64,000 nucleotides of DNA from Lysobacter avium (GCF_015209745.1 NZ_CP063657.1:2790001-2854000), one strand, 5' to 3'; counted from the stretch's first letter, positions 53,433 to 63,753 are shown. Translations and numbers: made by a program. Notes: a model not told the origin generated them from the sequence alone.

Positions 53433-54454
53433 GCGGACTGCTCCGGACGTGCGGTCATGCGCACGAAAAGTTCTTCCAGGCGGTTGCTCTTGGTCCGCAT
53501 CGATCGGACCTTGATGCCCGCCGCGTCCAGGGCGACGAAGATGTGGTTGAGGTCCATCTCGCGCGGCATGTCGATGTCCAGCGTGTGCGCATCGCGCGCC
53601 CGCAGGGTCGCGCCCTCGATCACCGGCAGGGTTGCCGGCAGCGCGCCGTCGGTGTCGAGCACGAAGCCCTGCACGTCCAGCTCGGCCAGCAGCGAGCGCA
53701 TCGGGCCACTGGCGATGATGCTGCCGTGGTCGATGATCGCCAGGTTGCGGCACAGGTTCTCCGCCTCCTCCAGGTAATGCGTGGTCAGGATGATGGTCGT
53801 ACCCGAGGCGTTGATCTCCTGCAGCGAGTCCCACATGCCGCGGCGGATCTCGATGTCGACCCCGGCGGTGGGCTCGTCCAGGATCAGCAGGCGCGGCCGG
53901 GTCATCATCGCGCGCGCGATCATCAGGCGGCGCTTCATGCCGCCCGAGAGCGTGCGGCTGGTCATCTGCGCCTTGCTCCACAGGTGCGCGCGCTTGAGCT
54001 CGACCTCGGCGCGCTCCAGGGCGACCTTGCGCGGCACACCGTAGAAGCCGGCGTAGTTGACCAGGATGTCGAGCGGCTTCTCGAACAGGTTGAAGTTGAG
54101 CTCCTGCGGAACCAGCCCGATCAGGCGCATTGCATCGCTGCGGCGGCGGGTGATGTCGGTACCAAAGATCTCCACCGAGCCGGAGGTCAGGTTGACCAGC
54201 GAGGACACGATGCCGATCAGGGTGCTCTTGCCGGCGCCATTGGGGCCGAGCAGGGCGAAGAAATCGCCCTCGGCCACATCCAGCGACACGCCCTTGAGCG
54301 CCTCGACCCCGTTGCCGTAGGTCTTGCGCAAATCCGTGACCCGCAACGCCGGAACCTTGTCCGACGGCGCGTCGCGCAACGCCGCGTCGGCGCCGGGTGC
54401 CGCGGAGTTCGCTGTTGCTCGGTCGGGAGTGGCACCCACCGGGTGTTGGGACAT
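53429..54454 (-). CDS. ABC transporter ATP-binding protein (YadG-like)
   Basis: 341 residues. Walker A GPNGAGKST near residue 70, signature TLSGGMKRR, Walker B LLILDEPTAGVD, and the H-loop TTHYLEEAE. A C-terminal extension of about 90 residues (DGALPATLPVIEGATLRA) is longer than minimal NBDs and may bind the permease. The first 40 residues are a low-complexity Ala/Pro tail and start choice is uncertain. ATG 54454. Paired with the permease by a four-base overlap. Confidence 0.92.
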   Translation of the reverse strand: MSQHPVGATPDRATANSAAPGADAALRDAPSDKVPALRVTDLRKTYGNGVEALKGVSLDVAEGDFFALLGPNGAGKSTLIGIVSSLVNLTSGSVEIFGTDITRRRSDAMRLIGLVPQELNFNLFEKPLDILVNYAGFYGVPRKVALERAEVELKRAHLWSKAQMTSRTLSGGMKRRLMIARAMMTRPRLLILDEPTAGVDIEIRRGMWDSLQEINASGTTIILTTHYLEEAENLCRNLAIIDHGSIIASGPMRSLLAELDVQGFVLDTDGALPATLPVIEGATLRARDAHTLDIDMPREMDLNHIFVALDAAGIKVRSMRTKSNRLEELFVRMTARPEQSA

Positions 54455-54609
54455 CTGGCTCGGGCCCTTTTTCTGGTGCCGACGCGCGGGAAGCCGCGTG
54501 GCGATCCCGGTAGTATAGGCGCCTTGGTGGCCGCGCTCCGGCCACGGAGTGTTCCGCCGGCAGCGCGCCCCGGTGGGCCGTCCACCGTCCAGACAAGGTC
54601 CGATGCCCT

Positions 54610-55377
54610 GTGGCAGTCCAGCAGTTTTCCCTGAATCTCGTCTCCCGCCGCATGGTTGCCCCGCAGGTGGGTCATTACGTCTTCGCCCGCGATGACGGCC
54701 AGCCGCTCCCGTTCATCGCCGGCCAGTTCATCCAGGTGCATTTCGAGTACGCCGACGGCACCGCCACCCGGCGCAGCTATTCCCTGGCGACCATTCCCGA
54801 CCCCGTCAAGGGCCCGGACGACCTGGTCGAGATCGCGGTCAGTTACGTGCCCGGCGGCGCCGCCACCGCGCTGTTCGAGAGCCTGGAGATCGGCGACTCG
54901 ATCAACGCCACCGGCCCGTTCGGCCGCTTCTGCCTGATGCCCAACGACAGCAACCAGCGCTACCTGATGATCGGCACCGGCACGGGCGTTACGCCGTATC
55001 GGGCGATGTTGCCACTGCTGGAAAAGGCCATCGCCGAGCGCGATGTCCAGATCGTGCTGCTGTTTGGCGCGCGCAACCCGGCCGAGCTGCTCTACGGCGA
55101 CGAGTTCCGCGAGTTCGCGAACCGCCACCCGGACAACTTCCGCTTCCTGCCGTGTTTCTCACGCGAGCTGCCGGCCCCGGATTCGCCGCATGCGCATCCG
55201 GACGTGCGCCACGGCTACGTGCAGCAGTTCCTGCCCGAGTTCAGTCCGGATCCGGAGACCGACATCGCCTACCTGTGCGGCAATCCGGACATGGTCGATA
55301 CCTGCGCCGAAGCGCTGCGCGAAACCGGCCTGCTGCCGCGCCAGATCCGCCGCGAGAAGTACGTCTCCTCCAAGTAG
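54610..55377 (+). CDS. Ferredoxin/flavodoxin-NADP reductase (Fpr)
   Basis: 255 residues, GTG 54610. FNR fold: FAD-binding RRSYSLATIPDP (RxYS) near residue 57, then SYVPGGAATALFESL. The NADP domain carries GTGTGVTPYRAML near residue 121, and a C-terminal aromatic-free YVSSK end. It exchanges electrons between NADPH and ferredoxin or flavodoxin, in stress and Fe-S assembly. Single gene, followed by a perfect hairpin. The short GTG start follows AGCAGTT; no alternative ATG gives the N-terminal strand. Confidence 0.9.
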   Translation: MAVQQFSLNLVSRRMVAPQVGHYVFARDDGQPLPFIAGQFIQVHFEYADGTATRRSYSLATIPDPVKGPDDLVEIAVSYVPGGAATALFESLEIGDSINATGPFGRFCLMPNDSNQRYLMIGTGTGVTPYRAMLPLLEKAIAERDVQIVLLFGARNPAELLYGDEFREFANRHPDNFRFLPCFSRELPAPDSPHAHPDVRHGYVQQFLPEFSPDPETDIAYLCGNPDMVDTCAEALRETGLLPRQIRREKYVSSK

Positions 55378-55396
55378 GGATGCCGGTCTGCCGGTA

Positions 55397-55427
55397 GCAG
55401 CCGTGCACTCCAGTAGTGCACGGCTGC
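55397..55427. repeat. Perfect 13-bp hairpin after the ferredoxin reductase gene
   Basis: GCAGCCGTGCACT (55397-55409), loop CCAGT, AGTGCACGGCTGC (55415-55427). It has no T-run, so it could be a non-canonical terminator, a REP-like element, or a protein-binding dyad. The remaining gap to 55614 has nothing else. Confidence 0.75.
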
Positions 55428-55614
55428 ATGCACGACAACGGCGTTTGGGTGCTCCCGCGCACCGGGTCGGACATCGACGCCGCGTGGGCCGTGTCACGTT
55501 TTCCGCGTTGGGCGCGTCTATCATCCTGACCGGGGTGCAAACAGGCGTAGGCGGCACGACTCGCCGGGGTGCGGCACCGGAATCATCCACCGCTTCCTTC
55601 AGCAGGGGAAAACC

Positions 55615-57147
55615 ATGCGAAACACAGCGATATTGATCGCCGCGGGCGTGCTGGCCGCCGGACTGGCGGCATGCCAGCCGGCGAGCGGGCCGTCGGCACA
55701 AGCACAAGGTCCCGGTCAGCCCGCGGGCACGCATCATTTCGGCGAGATCGCGTTTGAACCGTGCTCCCTGACCAGCCTCGATGGCGGCCAGAGCACCGAA
55801 GCCAACTGCGGCAACCTGCAGGTCGCGGAGGACCCGTCAAAACCCGAGGGCCGCACGATCGACCTCAACATCGCCTGGTTGTCACCGGCCAATGCAGGCG
55901 GTACCGAGGACCCGGTGTTTTTCCTCGCCGGCGGCCCAGGCCAGGCCGCGACCCAGCATGCGGCTTCGGTCACCCGGATGCTCGGTGCGGTGGGCAAGCA
56001 GCGCGACATCATCCTTGTCGACCAGCGCGGCACCGGCCAGTCCAATCCGCTGGATTGCCGCGGCGCGGATGGCGCCCCGCTGCCGCTGGATGTGATGAGT
56101 GAGCCCAGCGAAGAACAAGCCATCGCCTACACGCGCCAGTGCGTGCAGGGTCTGGAGGGTCGCGCTGACCCGCGCTTCTATACGACCAGCGACGCCGTGC
56201 GCGACCTGGACGCGGTGCGCGCCGCACTGGGTGTGGAAAAGATCAATCTGGTCGGCGTCTCCTACGGCACCCGCGTCGCCCAGCAGTATGCAGCGAGCTA
56301 TCCCCAGCACACCCGCAGCGTCGTGCTGGATGGGGTGGCGCCCAACGAACTGGTGGTGGGCGGCGAATTCGCCACCACGCTGGAAGAAGCGCTGCGCCTG
56401 CAGTCTGCCCAGTGCCGGCAGATCGACGCCTGCGCGGAGCGCTACCCGGTCGACATGCGCGAGCAGTTGCGCACGGTCATGCAGACGCTGCGCGCGGCGC
56501 CGGTTGAAGTCGATTACCGCGACTCACGGACCAACCTGTCGCGGCACGACACGATCACCGCCGATGCGGTGGGCAGCCTCGCCTTCCTGTTCTCCTACCT
56601 TCCGCAGACCGCGTCCCTGCTGCCATTGACGATCGACGAGGCGGCGCGCGGGCGCTACGCACCGTTGATGTCGCTGGTGCAGATGAGCGCGGAGCAGATG
56701 CAGGGCCAGATGAGCCGTGGCATGCAGTGGTCGGTGGTGTGCAGCGAGGACGCGTCGCGCTACGTCGCCGACCCGGATGCCGCTACGACGATCATGGGAG
56801 CGGAACTTTCCGAGGCCTTTTTCGCGCCCTGCGCGCAGTGGCCGCACGGCGAAGCACCGGAAGGCTTCCACAAGCCGTTTGCCTCCGAGGTGCCGGTGCT
56901 GTTGCTCTCCGGCGAGCTGGATCCGGTCACGCCGCCGCGCTACGGCGAACAGGTCCTCGCCCATCTGCCCAATGGCCGCCACCTGGTGCTCAAGGGCCAG
57001 GGTCACAACGTGTCCGCGATTGGCTGCATGCCCAAGCTGCTGGGCCAGTTCGTGGAAACCGCCGATGCGAAGGGATTGGACGCCAGCTGCCTGGACAACC
57101 TCAGCTACGTGCCGCCGTTCGTCAACTTCAACGGGTGGTCGCCATGA
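55615..57147 (+). CDS. Alpha/beta-hydrolase lipoprotein, S33 peptidase-like (TAP family)
   Basis: 510 residues. The signal MRNTAILIAAGVLAAGLAAC has a lipobox (Cys20). The hydrolase core has FFLAGGPGQAATQHA, the strand ILVDQRGTGQSNPLDC, the nucleophile Ser in GVSYGTRVAQQYA near residue 222, and the C-terminal TAP-like domain. The Asp is in LSGELDPVTPPRYGEQV and the His in GQGHN. Relatives are proline iminopeptidase-like and tripeptidyl aminopeptidases. Periplasmic peptidase is likely. ATG 55615, with an AGCAGGGGAAA site. Encoded upstream of a Nat-type ABC exporter. Confidence 0.88.
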   Translation: MRNTAILIAAGVLAAGLAACQPASGPSAQAQGPGQPAGTHHFGEIAFEPCSLTSLDGGQSTEANCGNLQVAEDPSKPEGRTIDLNIAWLSPANAGGTEDPVFFLAGGPGQAATQHAASVTRMLGAVGKQRDIILVDQRGTGQSNPLDCRGADGAPLPLDVMSEPSEEQAIAYTRQCVQGLEGRADPRFYTTSDAVRDLDAVRAALGVEKINLVGVSYGTRVAQQYAASYPQHTRSVVLDGVAPNELVVGGEFATTLEEALRLQSAQCRQIDACAERYPVDMREQLRTVMQTLRAAPVEVDYRDSRTNLSRHDTITADAVGSLAFLFSYLPQTASLLPLTIDEAARGRYAPLMSLVQMSAEQMQGQMSRGMQWSVVCSEDASRYVADPDAATTIMGAELSEAFFAPCAQWPHGEAPEGFHKPFASEVPVLLLSGELDPVTPPRYGEQVLAHLPNGRHLVLKGQGHNVSAIGCMPKLLGQFVETADAKGLDASCLDNLSYVPPFVNFNGWSP

Positions 57148-57223
57148 CCGTGACCATGGCCGGCTGGCCGCGCCGCAACCGCATGCGGGTCCCGAACCGC
57201 CCTTCGCACGCCTGGAGCCACCC

Positions 57224-57970
57224 ATGATTACCGCCGAGAACCTGCACAAAGGCTTCAAGACCAAGTCCGGCACCGTCAAGGCCGTCGACGGCGTGGACTT
57301 CACCGCGCGGGATGGCCAGATCACCGGCCTGCTGGGTCCCAACGGGGCCGGCAAGACCACCACCCTGCGCATGCTGTACACGCTGATGCAGCCCGACGCC
57401 GGCTCGATCACCGTGGACGGCATCGATGCGGCCGCCGACCCGGCCGCGGTTCGCCAGGTGCTGGGCGTGCTGCCGGACGCGCGCGGCGTGTACAAGCGCC
57501 TGACCGCACGCGAGAACATCGCCTACTTCGGCGAGCTGCACGGCCTCGCCGCCGCCACCATCGCCGAGCGCACCCGGGTGCTGTCGGCTGCGCTGGACAT
57601 GGAGGAGATCCTCGACCGCCAGACCGACGGCTTCAGCCAGGGCCAGCGCACCAAGACCGCGATTGCCCGGGCGCTGGTGCACGACCCGCGCAACGTCATC
57701 CTCGACGAGCCCACCAACGGGCTGGACGTGATGACCACCCGGGCGATGCGCGGTTTCCTCAAGCACCTGCGTGACGAGGGCCGCTGCGTGATTTTCTCCA
57801 GCCACATCATGCAGGAGGTCGCCGCGCTGTGTGACCGCATCGTCATCATCGCCAAGGGCAAGGTCGTCGCCGCCGGCAGTGCGGACGAGCTGCGCGAGCA
57901 GTTCGCCGAAACCAACCTGGAAGACGCCTTCGTCAAGGCGATCGGCAGCGAAGAGGGCCTGCACGCATGA
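57224..57970 (+). CDS. natA: ABC transporter ATP-binding protein (NatA type)
   Basis: 248 residues from ATG 57224. Walker A is GPNGAGKTTTLRML, the signature QGQRTKTAIARAL is SQGQ-like, and Walker B is NVILDEPTNGLDV. The H-loop is in IFSSHIMQEV. The small C-terminal tail carries EQFAETNLEDAFVKAIG, typical of NatA. It is the ATPase of a sodium-extrusion or drug exporter with the permease that starts four bases before its end. The preceding 77-bp gap holds a weak start at 57144 (no gene). Confidence 0.9.
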   Translation: MITAENLHKGFKTKSGTVKAVDGVDFTARDGQITGLLGPNGAGKTTTLRMLYTLMQPDAGSITVDGIDAAADPAAVRQVLGVLPDARGVYKRLTARENIAYFGELHGLAAATIAERTRVLSAALDMEEILDRQTDGFSQGQRTKTAIARALVHDPRNVILDEPTNGLDVMTTRAMRGFLKHLRDEGRCVIFSSHIMQEVAALCDRIVIIAKGKVVAAGSADELREQFAETNLEDAFVKAIGSEEGLHA

Positions 57971-59175
57971 GCACGAAATCCGGAAATCCGCGAGTGGGTG
58001 CGTTCGCCGCGATGTGGACGGTGATGCGCAAGGAACTGCGTGACTTCTCCCGCGACCGCCGCACCCTGCTGCTGACCCTGCTGCTGGCGCCGCTGCTGTA
58101 CCCCGTGCTGCTGCTGGGCATGGGCTGGCTGGCCGAGAATCGTGCCAAGACCCAGCTGGACAGCGAACTGGAAGTCCCGGTGGTGGGCGCCGAGCGGGCT
58201 CCGAACCTGGTCGCCTTCCTGGCCACACTCGGGATCAAGGCGATCGATCCGCCGGCCGACCTGTATGCCGGCGTCCGTTCGCAGGACATCGATGTCGCCC
58301 TGGAGATCGATGAGCAGTTCGCCGCAGATTGGGCCGCAGGCCGCCCTGCCCGCGTTGACCTGGTCATGGACAGCACCCGCCGCAATGCGGAGATCCCGGT
58401 ACAACGGCTGCAGCGCGCGCTGGCCGGCTACGGCAGCCAGGTGGGCGCCCTGCGCCTGTATGCGCGTGGCATCGACGCCTCCATCATGAGTCCGGTGGCA
58501 CTGGGCAGCCGCGATCTGGCGACCCCGGAGGCCAAGCGCGGCCTGATGATGTCGCTGTTGCTGCCGTACCTGCTGATCCTGATGGCTTTCCTGGGCGGTG
58601 CCTACCTGATCCTGGACGCGACGGCCGGCGAGCGGGAGCGGCAGTCGCTGGAACCGCTGCTGGCCACCCCGGCTCCGCGCGGGGCGATCGTCAGCGGCAA
58701 GATCGCCGCCGCCTGCGCGGTTGGCCTGGTCTCGCTGGTGCTGATCCTGCTGGCCTTCAAGCTCAGCGCCCAGTTCGCCGGCACCATGGGGCAGATGCTG
58801 GACGTGCGCTTCGCGGCAATCGCCAAACTGCTGCTGATCCTGCTGCCCACGCTGTTCCTGGGCACGACCCTGCTGACCTTCCTGGCCGCGAGCGCCAAAA
58901 GCATGAAGGAAGCCCAGAGCCACATGACCTGGCTGATGCTGCTGCCGATGCTGCCGATCCTGGTGCTGGCGGTGAACCCGATGAAGTCCGAGTTGTGGCA
59001 ATACGCGGTGCCGTTCCTGGCCCAGAACCAGATGATCCTGAAGGTGATCCGGGGCGAGTCGATCGGCGTCGACGCCTGGGCGGTGTATATGGTCGCGGGC
59101 ATCGGCCTGGCCGCAATCCTGTGGGCGGCCGCGGTGTACCGTTACCGGCAGGAGCGGCTGGCGATCTCGGGCTGA
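57967..59175 (+). CDS. natB: ABC-2 permease of the NatB type
   Basis: 402 residues, six or more membrane segments. The N-terminal helix after MWTVMRKELRDFSRDRRT is LLLTLLLAPLLYPVLLLGM. A large external domain follows (about 50-180), then LLPYLLILMAFLGGAYLILDATAGERERQ, VGLVSLVLILLAFKL, LLLILLPTLFLGTTLLTF and the C-terminal helix AGIGLAAILWAAAVYRY. The pattern is that of NatB, which forms the Na+ exporter with NatA. Four-base overlap with natA. A terminator follows at 59220. Confidence 0.9.
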   Translation: MSTKSGNPRVGAFAAMWTVMRKELRDFSRDRRTLLLTLLLAPLLYPVLLLGMGWLAENRAKTQLDSELEVPVVGAERAPNLVAFLATLGIKAIDPPADLYAGVRSQDIDVALEIDEQFAADWAAGRPARVDLVMDSTRRNAEIPVQRLQRALAGYGSQVGALRLYARGIDASIMSPVALGSRDLATPEAKRGLMMSLLLPYLLILMAFLGGAYLILDATAGERERQSLEPLLATPAPRGAIVSGKIAAACAVGLVSLVLILLAFKLSAQFAGTMGQMLDVRFAAIAKLLLILLPTLFLGTTLLTFLAASAKSMKEAQSHMTWLMLLPMLPILVLAVNPMKSELWQYAVPFLAQNQMILKVIRGESIGVDAWAVYMVAGIGLAAILWAAAVYRYRQERLAISG

Positions 59176-59219
59176 GCCGTCGATCGCGGATGCGGTTCCG
59201 ATTGCCGCGAATGAAACGC

Positions 59220-59247
59220 AGAAAACCCGGCCTGGACCGGGTTTTCT
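59220..59247. terminator. Bidirectional terminator
   Basis: AGAAAACCCGG, loop CCTGGA, CCGGGTTTTCT. The A-run and T-run on the two sides allow termination of the natAB operon and of the convergent gene on the other strand. Confidence 0.85.
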
Positions 59248-59304
59248 GGTTGTTGCATGTCTCTCGCTGGCGGCGCGGAGACGCTGGCGCCACCGCGCGC
59301 GGGA

Positions 59305-60339
59305 TCAGCCGCCCGGCGTAAAGGCGATGGTGCGACGGGTCGTGACGGGCTCGGAGATCGGCTGGAAGCGCCAGCGCTGCACGGCTTCCATTGCCGCCCG
59401 GTCAAACACCCGGCGCGGCTCGGCGTTTACCACGCGCGCGCTGGTCACCGACCCATCGGTACCGACGGTGAACTCGATTTGGACCTCGCCCGAGGTGCCT
59501 GCACGCAGGGCATCGGGCGGGAAGTTCGGGGCCGGGGTGGACAGCGGCCGCAGGTCCGCCGCGGTGGGTCGGGTCGGGCGCGGCGCAGGCGGCGGTTCAG
59601 CCGCCCTGGCGGCTTCGGCGGTGCGGCGCTCCTGGGCACGTCTCTCGGCCTGTTGGGCGGCTTCGGCTGCCGCGGCCTGGGCGGCGGCATCGGCTGCCTG
59701 CTTCTCCTGCAGGGCCTTCGCTGCCTGCTCCTGCTGCTGCTTCTGGTCGATCAGGCGCTGGCGCTCCAGCTCGGCCTGGCGCGTCGCCTGCTGCTCGGCG
59801 GTGACCTCCTGCTGCACCGCGCGCTGCGCGACGGCCTGCTTGCGCGACTCGATGCTGGCATTGAGCCGGGACAGGGCCGGGTGCTGTGGCTCGGCGCGCT
59901 CCAGCAGGGCGGTCAGCCGCTCGGCTTCGGCGAAATCCTCGCGGCCGATGCTTTGCTCGATGGCGATCACCGTCATCGGCAGCAGGTCGGTCAGCGCGCT
60001 TGAAACACCGGCATCACCGGCGCTTTTCTCGCGCAGCGACAGGTAGTACTCGACGGCGTTGTTGCCCGCCGGCGCGTACAGGCGGTTGTCGCCGTAGGCC
60101 TTGCGTGCGGCGTCGCGCAGTTCTTCGGCGCTCATCGCCTGGACGGCATCGGAAACCACGGTCTCCGGCGTCGCGGCCGGCGGCGCGGGATCGGTGCTGG
60201 TTACCGGCGCGGTGGCGTCGGTCGCGGGTTCGTCCTTGCCGCAGGCGCCCAGTGCCAGGCCCAAGGCCAGCACCAGCGAGAGCCGGGAAAGGTTCAACAG
60301 CCGGCTCGGTTGCCGGGCGTGTGGCGTTACAACAGTCAT
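59305..60339 (-). CDS. TonB C-terminal domain lipoprotein with coiled coil
   Basis: 344 residues from ATG 60339 (GGGGAGCTC before it). A signal LSLVLALGLALGACGK leads to a lipobox Cys32. A periplasmic helical segment follows (VQAMSAEELRDAARKAYGD, then a TPR-like ERLTALLERAEPQHPAL). A long coiled coil of Gln/Ala/Glu (about 180-250) follows, then a proline linker and the TonB C-terminal domain: PDALRAGTSGEVQIEFTVGTDG then NAEPRRVFDRAAMEAVQRWRF. Lipoprotein anchoring is unlike typical TonB, which has an uncleaved helix. Possibly an energy-coupling or envelope assembly protein. Confidence 0.86.
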   Translation of the reverse strand: MTVVTPHARQPSRLLNLSRLSLVLALGLALGACGKDEPATDATAPVTSTDPAPPAATPETVVSDAVQAMSAEELRDAARKAYGDNRLYAPAGNNAVEYYLSLREKSAGDAGVSSALTDLLPMTVIAIEQSIGREDFAEAERLTALLERAEPQHPALSRLNASIESRKQAVAQRAVQQEVTAEQQATRQAELERQRLIDQKQQQEQAAKALQEKQAADAAAQAAAAEAAQQAERRAQERRTAEAARAAEPPPAPRPTRPTAADLRPLSTPAPNFPPDALRAGTSGEVQIEFTVGTDGSVTSARVVNAEPRRVFDRAAMEAVQRWRFQPISEPVTTRRTIAFTPGG

Positions 60340-60488
60340 TGGCGGAGCTCCCCTGAAGTACGGCCTGATGGTCGCACGCGCACAAGGAAGCGAGACCGGG
60401 CCGGTTTTGTCAAGTTTTCGGTGATGCGCCCCCACCGTCAGTGCGTCAGTGAATGCGCGGGAACGACGCTCCTGCGTACTGCCGGCGG

Positions 60489-61865
60489 CTATTTTCCGAT
60501 ACAGAAGCTGGAAAAAATATGGCCCAGCAGATCATCGGCGTGGACACGCCCGGTGATTTCACCCAGCGCATCGTGACTGCCGCGCAGGGCTTCGGCGGCG
60601 AGCTCCAGTGCGCCGTGATCGAGTTGCGCCCGGGCATCGGCCAACTCCGCCGCCGCGCGCTGCAGGGCATCCACATGGCGGGCGCGGGCGGTAAAGGCGC
60701 CATCGCCACCATCGACCGCCCCCTCCAGCGCCAGCGCGCGCAGGCGGGCGTGGAACCCGTCCATTCCCGCGCCGGTGCGCACCGAGACCAGCAGCGGCGT
60801 TTTCGCGTCGTCGGCCGCGGGACGGCCAATGCCTGCGTCCGATGTCACCAGGTCCGCCTTGTTGTAGACCCACAGTCGACGCGAAACCCCGGCCACGGCG
60901 TCCTCCACCGCCGCGGCGCCCGTCAGCGGCTCGCGAGCGTCCAGCACGACGATGGCCAGATCGGCCTGGTCCAGTTCGTTGCGGGCACGGCGCATGCCCT
61001 CGCGTTCGATCGCCCCGCCGCCCTCGCGCAGACCGGCGGTGTCCACCAGCGTCAGCTCGACGCCGTCCACGCGCACCACTTCATGCAGCAGGTCGCGGGT
61101 GGTGCCGGCGACGTCGGTGACGATGGCCCGATCGCTGCCGGCCAGCAGGTTCAGCAGCGAGCTCTTGCCGGCATTGGGCGGGCCGACGATAACCGCGTGC
61201 AGGCCATCACGCAGGCGGCGGCCACGCTGTGCGGCGGCGAGCAGCGCCTCCAGCTCAACGGAAAGTTGCGCACAGCCCGTGCGCAACGCCTCGCCGCCGA
61301 GGGTGTCCAGTGGTTCGTCGGCGAAATCGATCGCCGCCTCGGTGTGGATGCGCATGCGCAGCAAACCGCCGGCGATCGCCTCCACCCGGCGTGAGAACTC
61401 GCCATCCAGGGCGCGACGGGCCGCGCGGGCGGCGCGCACATCGCCTGCGGCGATCAGATCAGCGACCGCCTCGGCCTGGGCGAGGTCGAGGCGCCCTTCA
61501 AGAAATGCGCGTTCGCTGAATTCCCCGGGTCGGGCCAGGCGTGCGCCCAGCTCCACGCAACGTCCCAGCACCGCCTGCAGCACGGCCGGTCCACCGTGTC
61601 CCTGCAACTCGACCACGTCCTCGCCGGTGTAGCTGGCGGGCGCGGCGAAATACAGGGCGATGCCGTCGTCGATGGCCACGCCATCGCCGCCCAGGAAACG
61701 CGCGTAGTGGGCCAAGCGCGGGGTCAGCGTCCGCGCGGACACCGTCTCGCCGATGGTCCGCGCATCGGGTCCCGACAGGCGCACGATCCCCACCCCACCG
61801 GCACCCGGAGCGGTTGCAATGGCAGCGATGGTGTCGCGGTCGGCGGTCTGCGCAGCAGCGGTCAT
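60489..61865 (-). CDS. mnmE: tRNA modification GTPase MnmE (TrmE)
   Basis: 458 residues from ATG 61865. N-terminal domain begins [21 protein letters not shown]. The G domain has [16 protein letters not shown] (G1), DVAGTTRD (G2), DTAGLRE (G3) and NKADL (G4). The C-terminal CIGK motif ends the protein (FCIGK). It works with MnmG to make 5-carboxymethylaminomethyl-U34 in tRNA. The longer open frame to 61937 is discarded as it precedes the standard N-terminus. Order with yidC and rnpA is the conserved origin-proximal cluster. Confidence 0.96.
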   Translation of the reverse strand: MTAAAQTADRDTIAAIATAPGAGGVGIVRLSGPDARTIGETVSARTLTPRLAHYARFLGGDGVAIDDGIALYFAAPASYTGEDVVELQGHGGPAVLQAVLGRCVELGARLARPGEFSERAFLEGRLDLAQAEAVADLIAAGDVRAARAARRALDGEFSRRVEAIAGGLLRMRIHTEAAIDFADEPLDTLGGEALRTGCAQLSVELEALLAAAQRGRRLRDGLHAVIVGPPNAGKSSLLNLLAGSDRAIVTDVAGTTRDLLHEVVRVDGVELTLVDTAGLREGGGAIEREGMRRARNELDQADLAIVVLDAREPLTGAAAVEDAVAGVSRRLWVYNKADLVTSDAGIGRPAADDAKTPLLVSVRTGAGMDGFHARLRALALEGAVDGGDGAFTARARHVDALQRAAAELADARAQLDHGALELAAEALRGSHDALGEITGRVHADDLLGHIFSSFCIGK

Positions 61866-61992
61866 GCGGTGATTGTGTTCCAGGAACTGCGGGTGTGGAT
61901 GGTGTGGTCTGCCGGTCACGGTAAAGCCGCCCGCCATCGCTGACCCAGATGCACGAAACCCGCCGGGTGGCGGGCTTCGTGGTCGAGACCGG

Positions 61993-63738
61993 TTACGCCT
62001 TGGCGGGTGCCGGTTCGCTGTACTTCTTGATCATCCACCACTGCTGGATCAGGCCCAGGCCGGCGTTGGTTACCCAGTACAGCACCAGGCCGGCAGGGAA
62101 GAAGGCGAACATGACGCCAAACACCAGCGGCATGAACTGCATCATCTTCTGCTGCATCGGATCCACACCGGTCATCGGATTCAGCTTCTGCGTCGCCCAC
62201 ATCAGCGCGATGTTGATCACCGGCAGCACGAAGTACGGATCGCGCGCGGTCAGGTCCTGGATCCACAGGATCCACGGCGCGTGGCGCAGCTCCACCGATT
62301 CCGACAGCATCCAGTACAACGCGAGGAACACCGGCATCTGCAGCAAGAGCGGCAGGCAACCGCCGACCGGGTTGATCTTCTCCTTCTTGTACAGCTCCAT
62401 CATGGCCGACTGCAGCTTCTGCTTGTCGTCGCCGTAGCGCTCCTTGAGCTGGGCCATGCGCGGCTGGAACTTGCGCATCTTCGCCATGGATTTGTACTGC
62501 GCGGCCGACAGCGGGAACATCACCGCCTTCAGCAGCACCACCAGGCCGACGATCGACCAGCCCCAGTTGCCAAGCAGGCCGTGCAGCCACTGCAGGACCC
62601 AGAACAGCCAGCCAGCCAGTGCGGCCATCGGTGCAAAACGACTGAAGTCCACCGCACGGTCGAGGCCCGGTACGTTCTGCGCCTGGATCTGGTTGACCAG
62701 CTTCGGACCCACCCACAGGCGGGCCTCGCTGACCGCGCTGGTGCCCGGGGCCACGTTCACGCCGTTGCCCATGTCACGCACGACATAGCGGGTCGCCCCG
62801 GCGACGTTGCTGGTGTCCAGGGAGAAGGTGCCCTGGTCGTTGGCCGCCGGGATCCACGCGCCAAAGAAGTGGTGCTGCAGGAACGCGATCCAGCCTCCGG
62901 TGCTCGCCTTGTCCAGCGGGCCGTCGTCGACAAAGTCGTCGTATTTGCGCTTCTCGTACTTGTCAGCGGCGGTGAACCACGCCCCGCCCTGGAAGCTGTA
63001 TTTCTCCGGGCTCATCGGCGCGCTGCTTTCCAGCGCCCGCGGAACCCGTGTCAACTGGCGATAGGCAAATCCCTGCCATGGGCTCGAGCCCCGGTTGACG
63101 ACCTCATCGCGCACATCCACCACGTACACGCCACGACGGAACGTGTAGGTGCGGTAGATGCTGACCCCATCCGGTCCATGCCAGACAAACGGCACGACGA
63201 GCTCGTCCGCGCCGTCGGCGAGGGTGAATCCGGTGCCCGATGGCGCTGCTGAGCGGTCCAGCTCGAAGCCCGACAGGTGGCTCGGCGCGGGCGCACCCTG
63301 TCTGACCCAACCGCTCTGGGCGACGAAGAAATCCGCCGGGTCCTGGCTGAACAGCCGAACCGGCGGGCTGTCATCTTCCGCCGTGCTGGGGTAGCGCAAG
63401 AGGTCGGCCTGCAGCACCGTGCCGCCGTTGAGCGTTGCCGACAACACATCGGTTCGCACCTGTACGGCGCCGGTCGGGCCCGTCGCCGCGGCAGGGCTGG
63501 GCGGTTCTGCGGTTGCCGCTCGCATCGCCGGCACACCCGGCACCTCCTGACTGCCGCCGGTCACTGCGACGCCCGTGGCTCCCGGTGCACCGGGGACGCT
63601 GGAATCGGGAACAGCGGGCTGGACGGACTGGCTGGCAGTCACCGGCGCGGGCGCGGCCTGCTCCTTGTTCCACTCCATCCACAACAGGGTCGCCACCATC
63701 AGCCAGGCGAAAATCAGGAATAAACGGGTCTGGTTCAT
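61993..63738 (-). CDS. yidC: Membrane protein insertase YidC
   Basis: 581 residues. An N-terminal signal-anchor ([19 protein letters not shown]) precedes a large periplasmic domain with a Pro/Ala-rich start. The C-terminal 60KD_IMP region has [19 protein letters not shown], then [21 protein letters not shown], and later [29 protein letters not shown] is the tail. It inserts membrane proteins alone or with SecYEG. I take ATG 63738 over a TTG two codons upstream. It follows rnpA closely, without the usual yidD between. Confidence 0.96.
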   Translation of the reverse strand: MNQTRLFLIFAWLMVATLLWMEWNKEQAAPAPVTASQSVQPAVPDSSVPGAPGATGVAVTGGSQEVPGVPAMRAATAEPPSPAAATGPTGAVQVRTDVLSATLNGGTVLQADLLRYPSTAEDDSPPVRLFSQDPADFFVAQSGWVRQGAPAPSHLSGFELDRSAAPSGTGFTLADGADELVVPFVWHGPDGVSIYRTYTFRRGVYVVDVRDEVVNRGSSPWQGFAYRQLTRVPRALESSAPMSPEKYSFQGGAWFTAADKYEKRKYDDFVDDGPLDKASTGGWIAFLQHHFFGAWIPAANDQGTFSLDTSNVAGATRYVVRDMGNGVNVAPGTSAVSEARLWVGPKLVNQIQAQNVPGLDRAVDFSRFAPMAALAGWLFWVLQWLHGLLGNWGWSIVGLVVLLKAVMFPLSAAQYKSMAKMRKFQPRMAQLKERYGDDKQKLQSAMMELYKKEKINPVGGCLPLLLQMPVFLALYWMLSESVELRHAPWILWIQDLTARDPYFVLPVINIALMWATQKLNPMTGVDPMQQKMMQFMPLVFGVMFAFFPAGLVLYWVTNAGLGLIQQWWMIKKYSEPAPAKA

Positions 63739-63753
63739 GGGCAACAGGCAGGC

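Noticed and set aside
52662..54653. Apparent 663-codon fusion of ABC ATPase and permease
   Set aside because: The first 400 codons are an out-of-frame reading of the ATPase gene; the permease starts at 53432 with a four-base overlap, and the ATPase occupies another frame.
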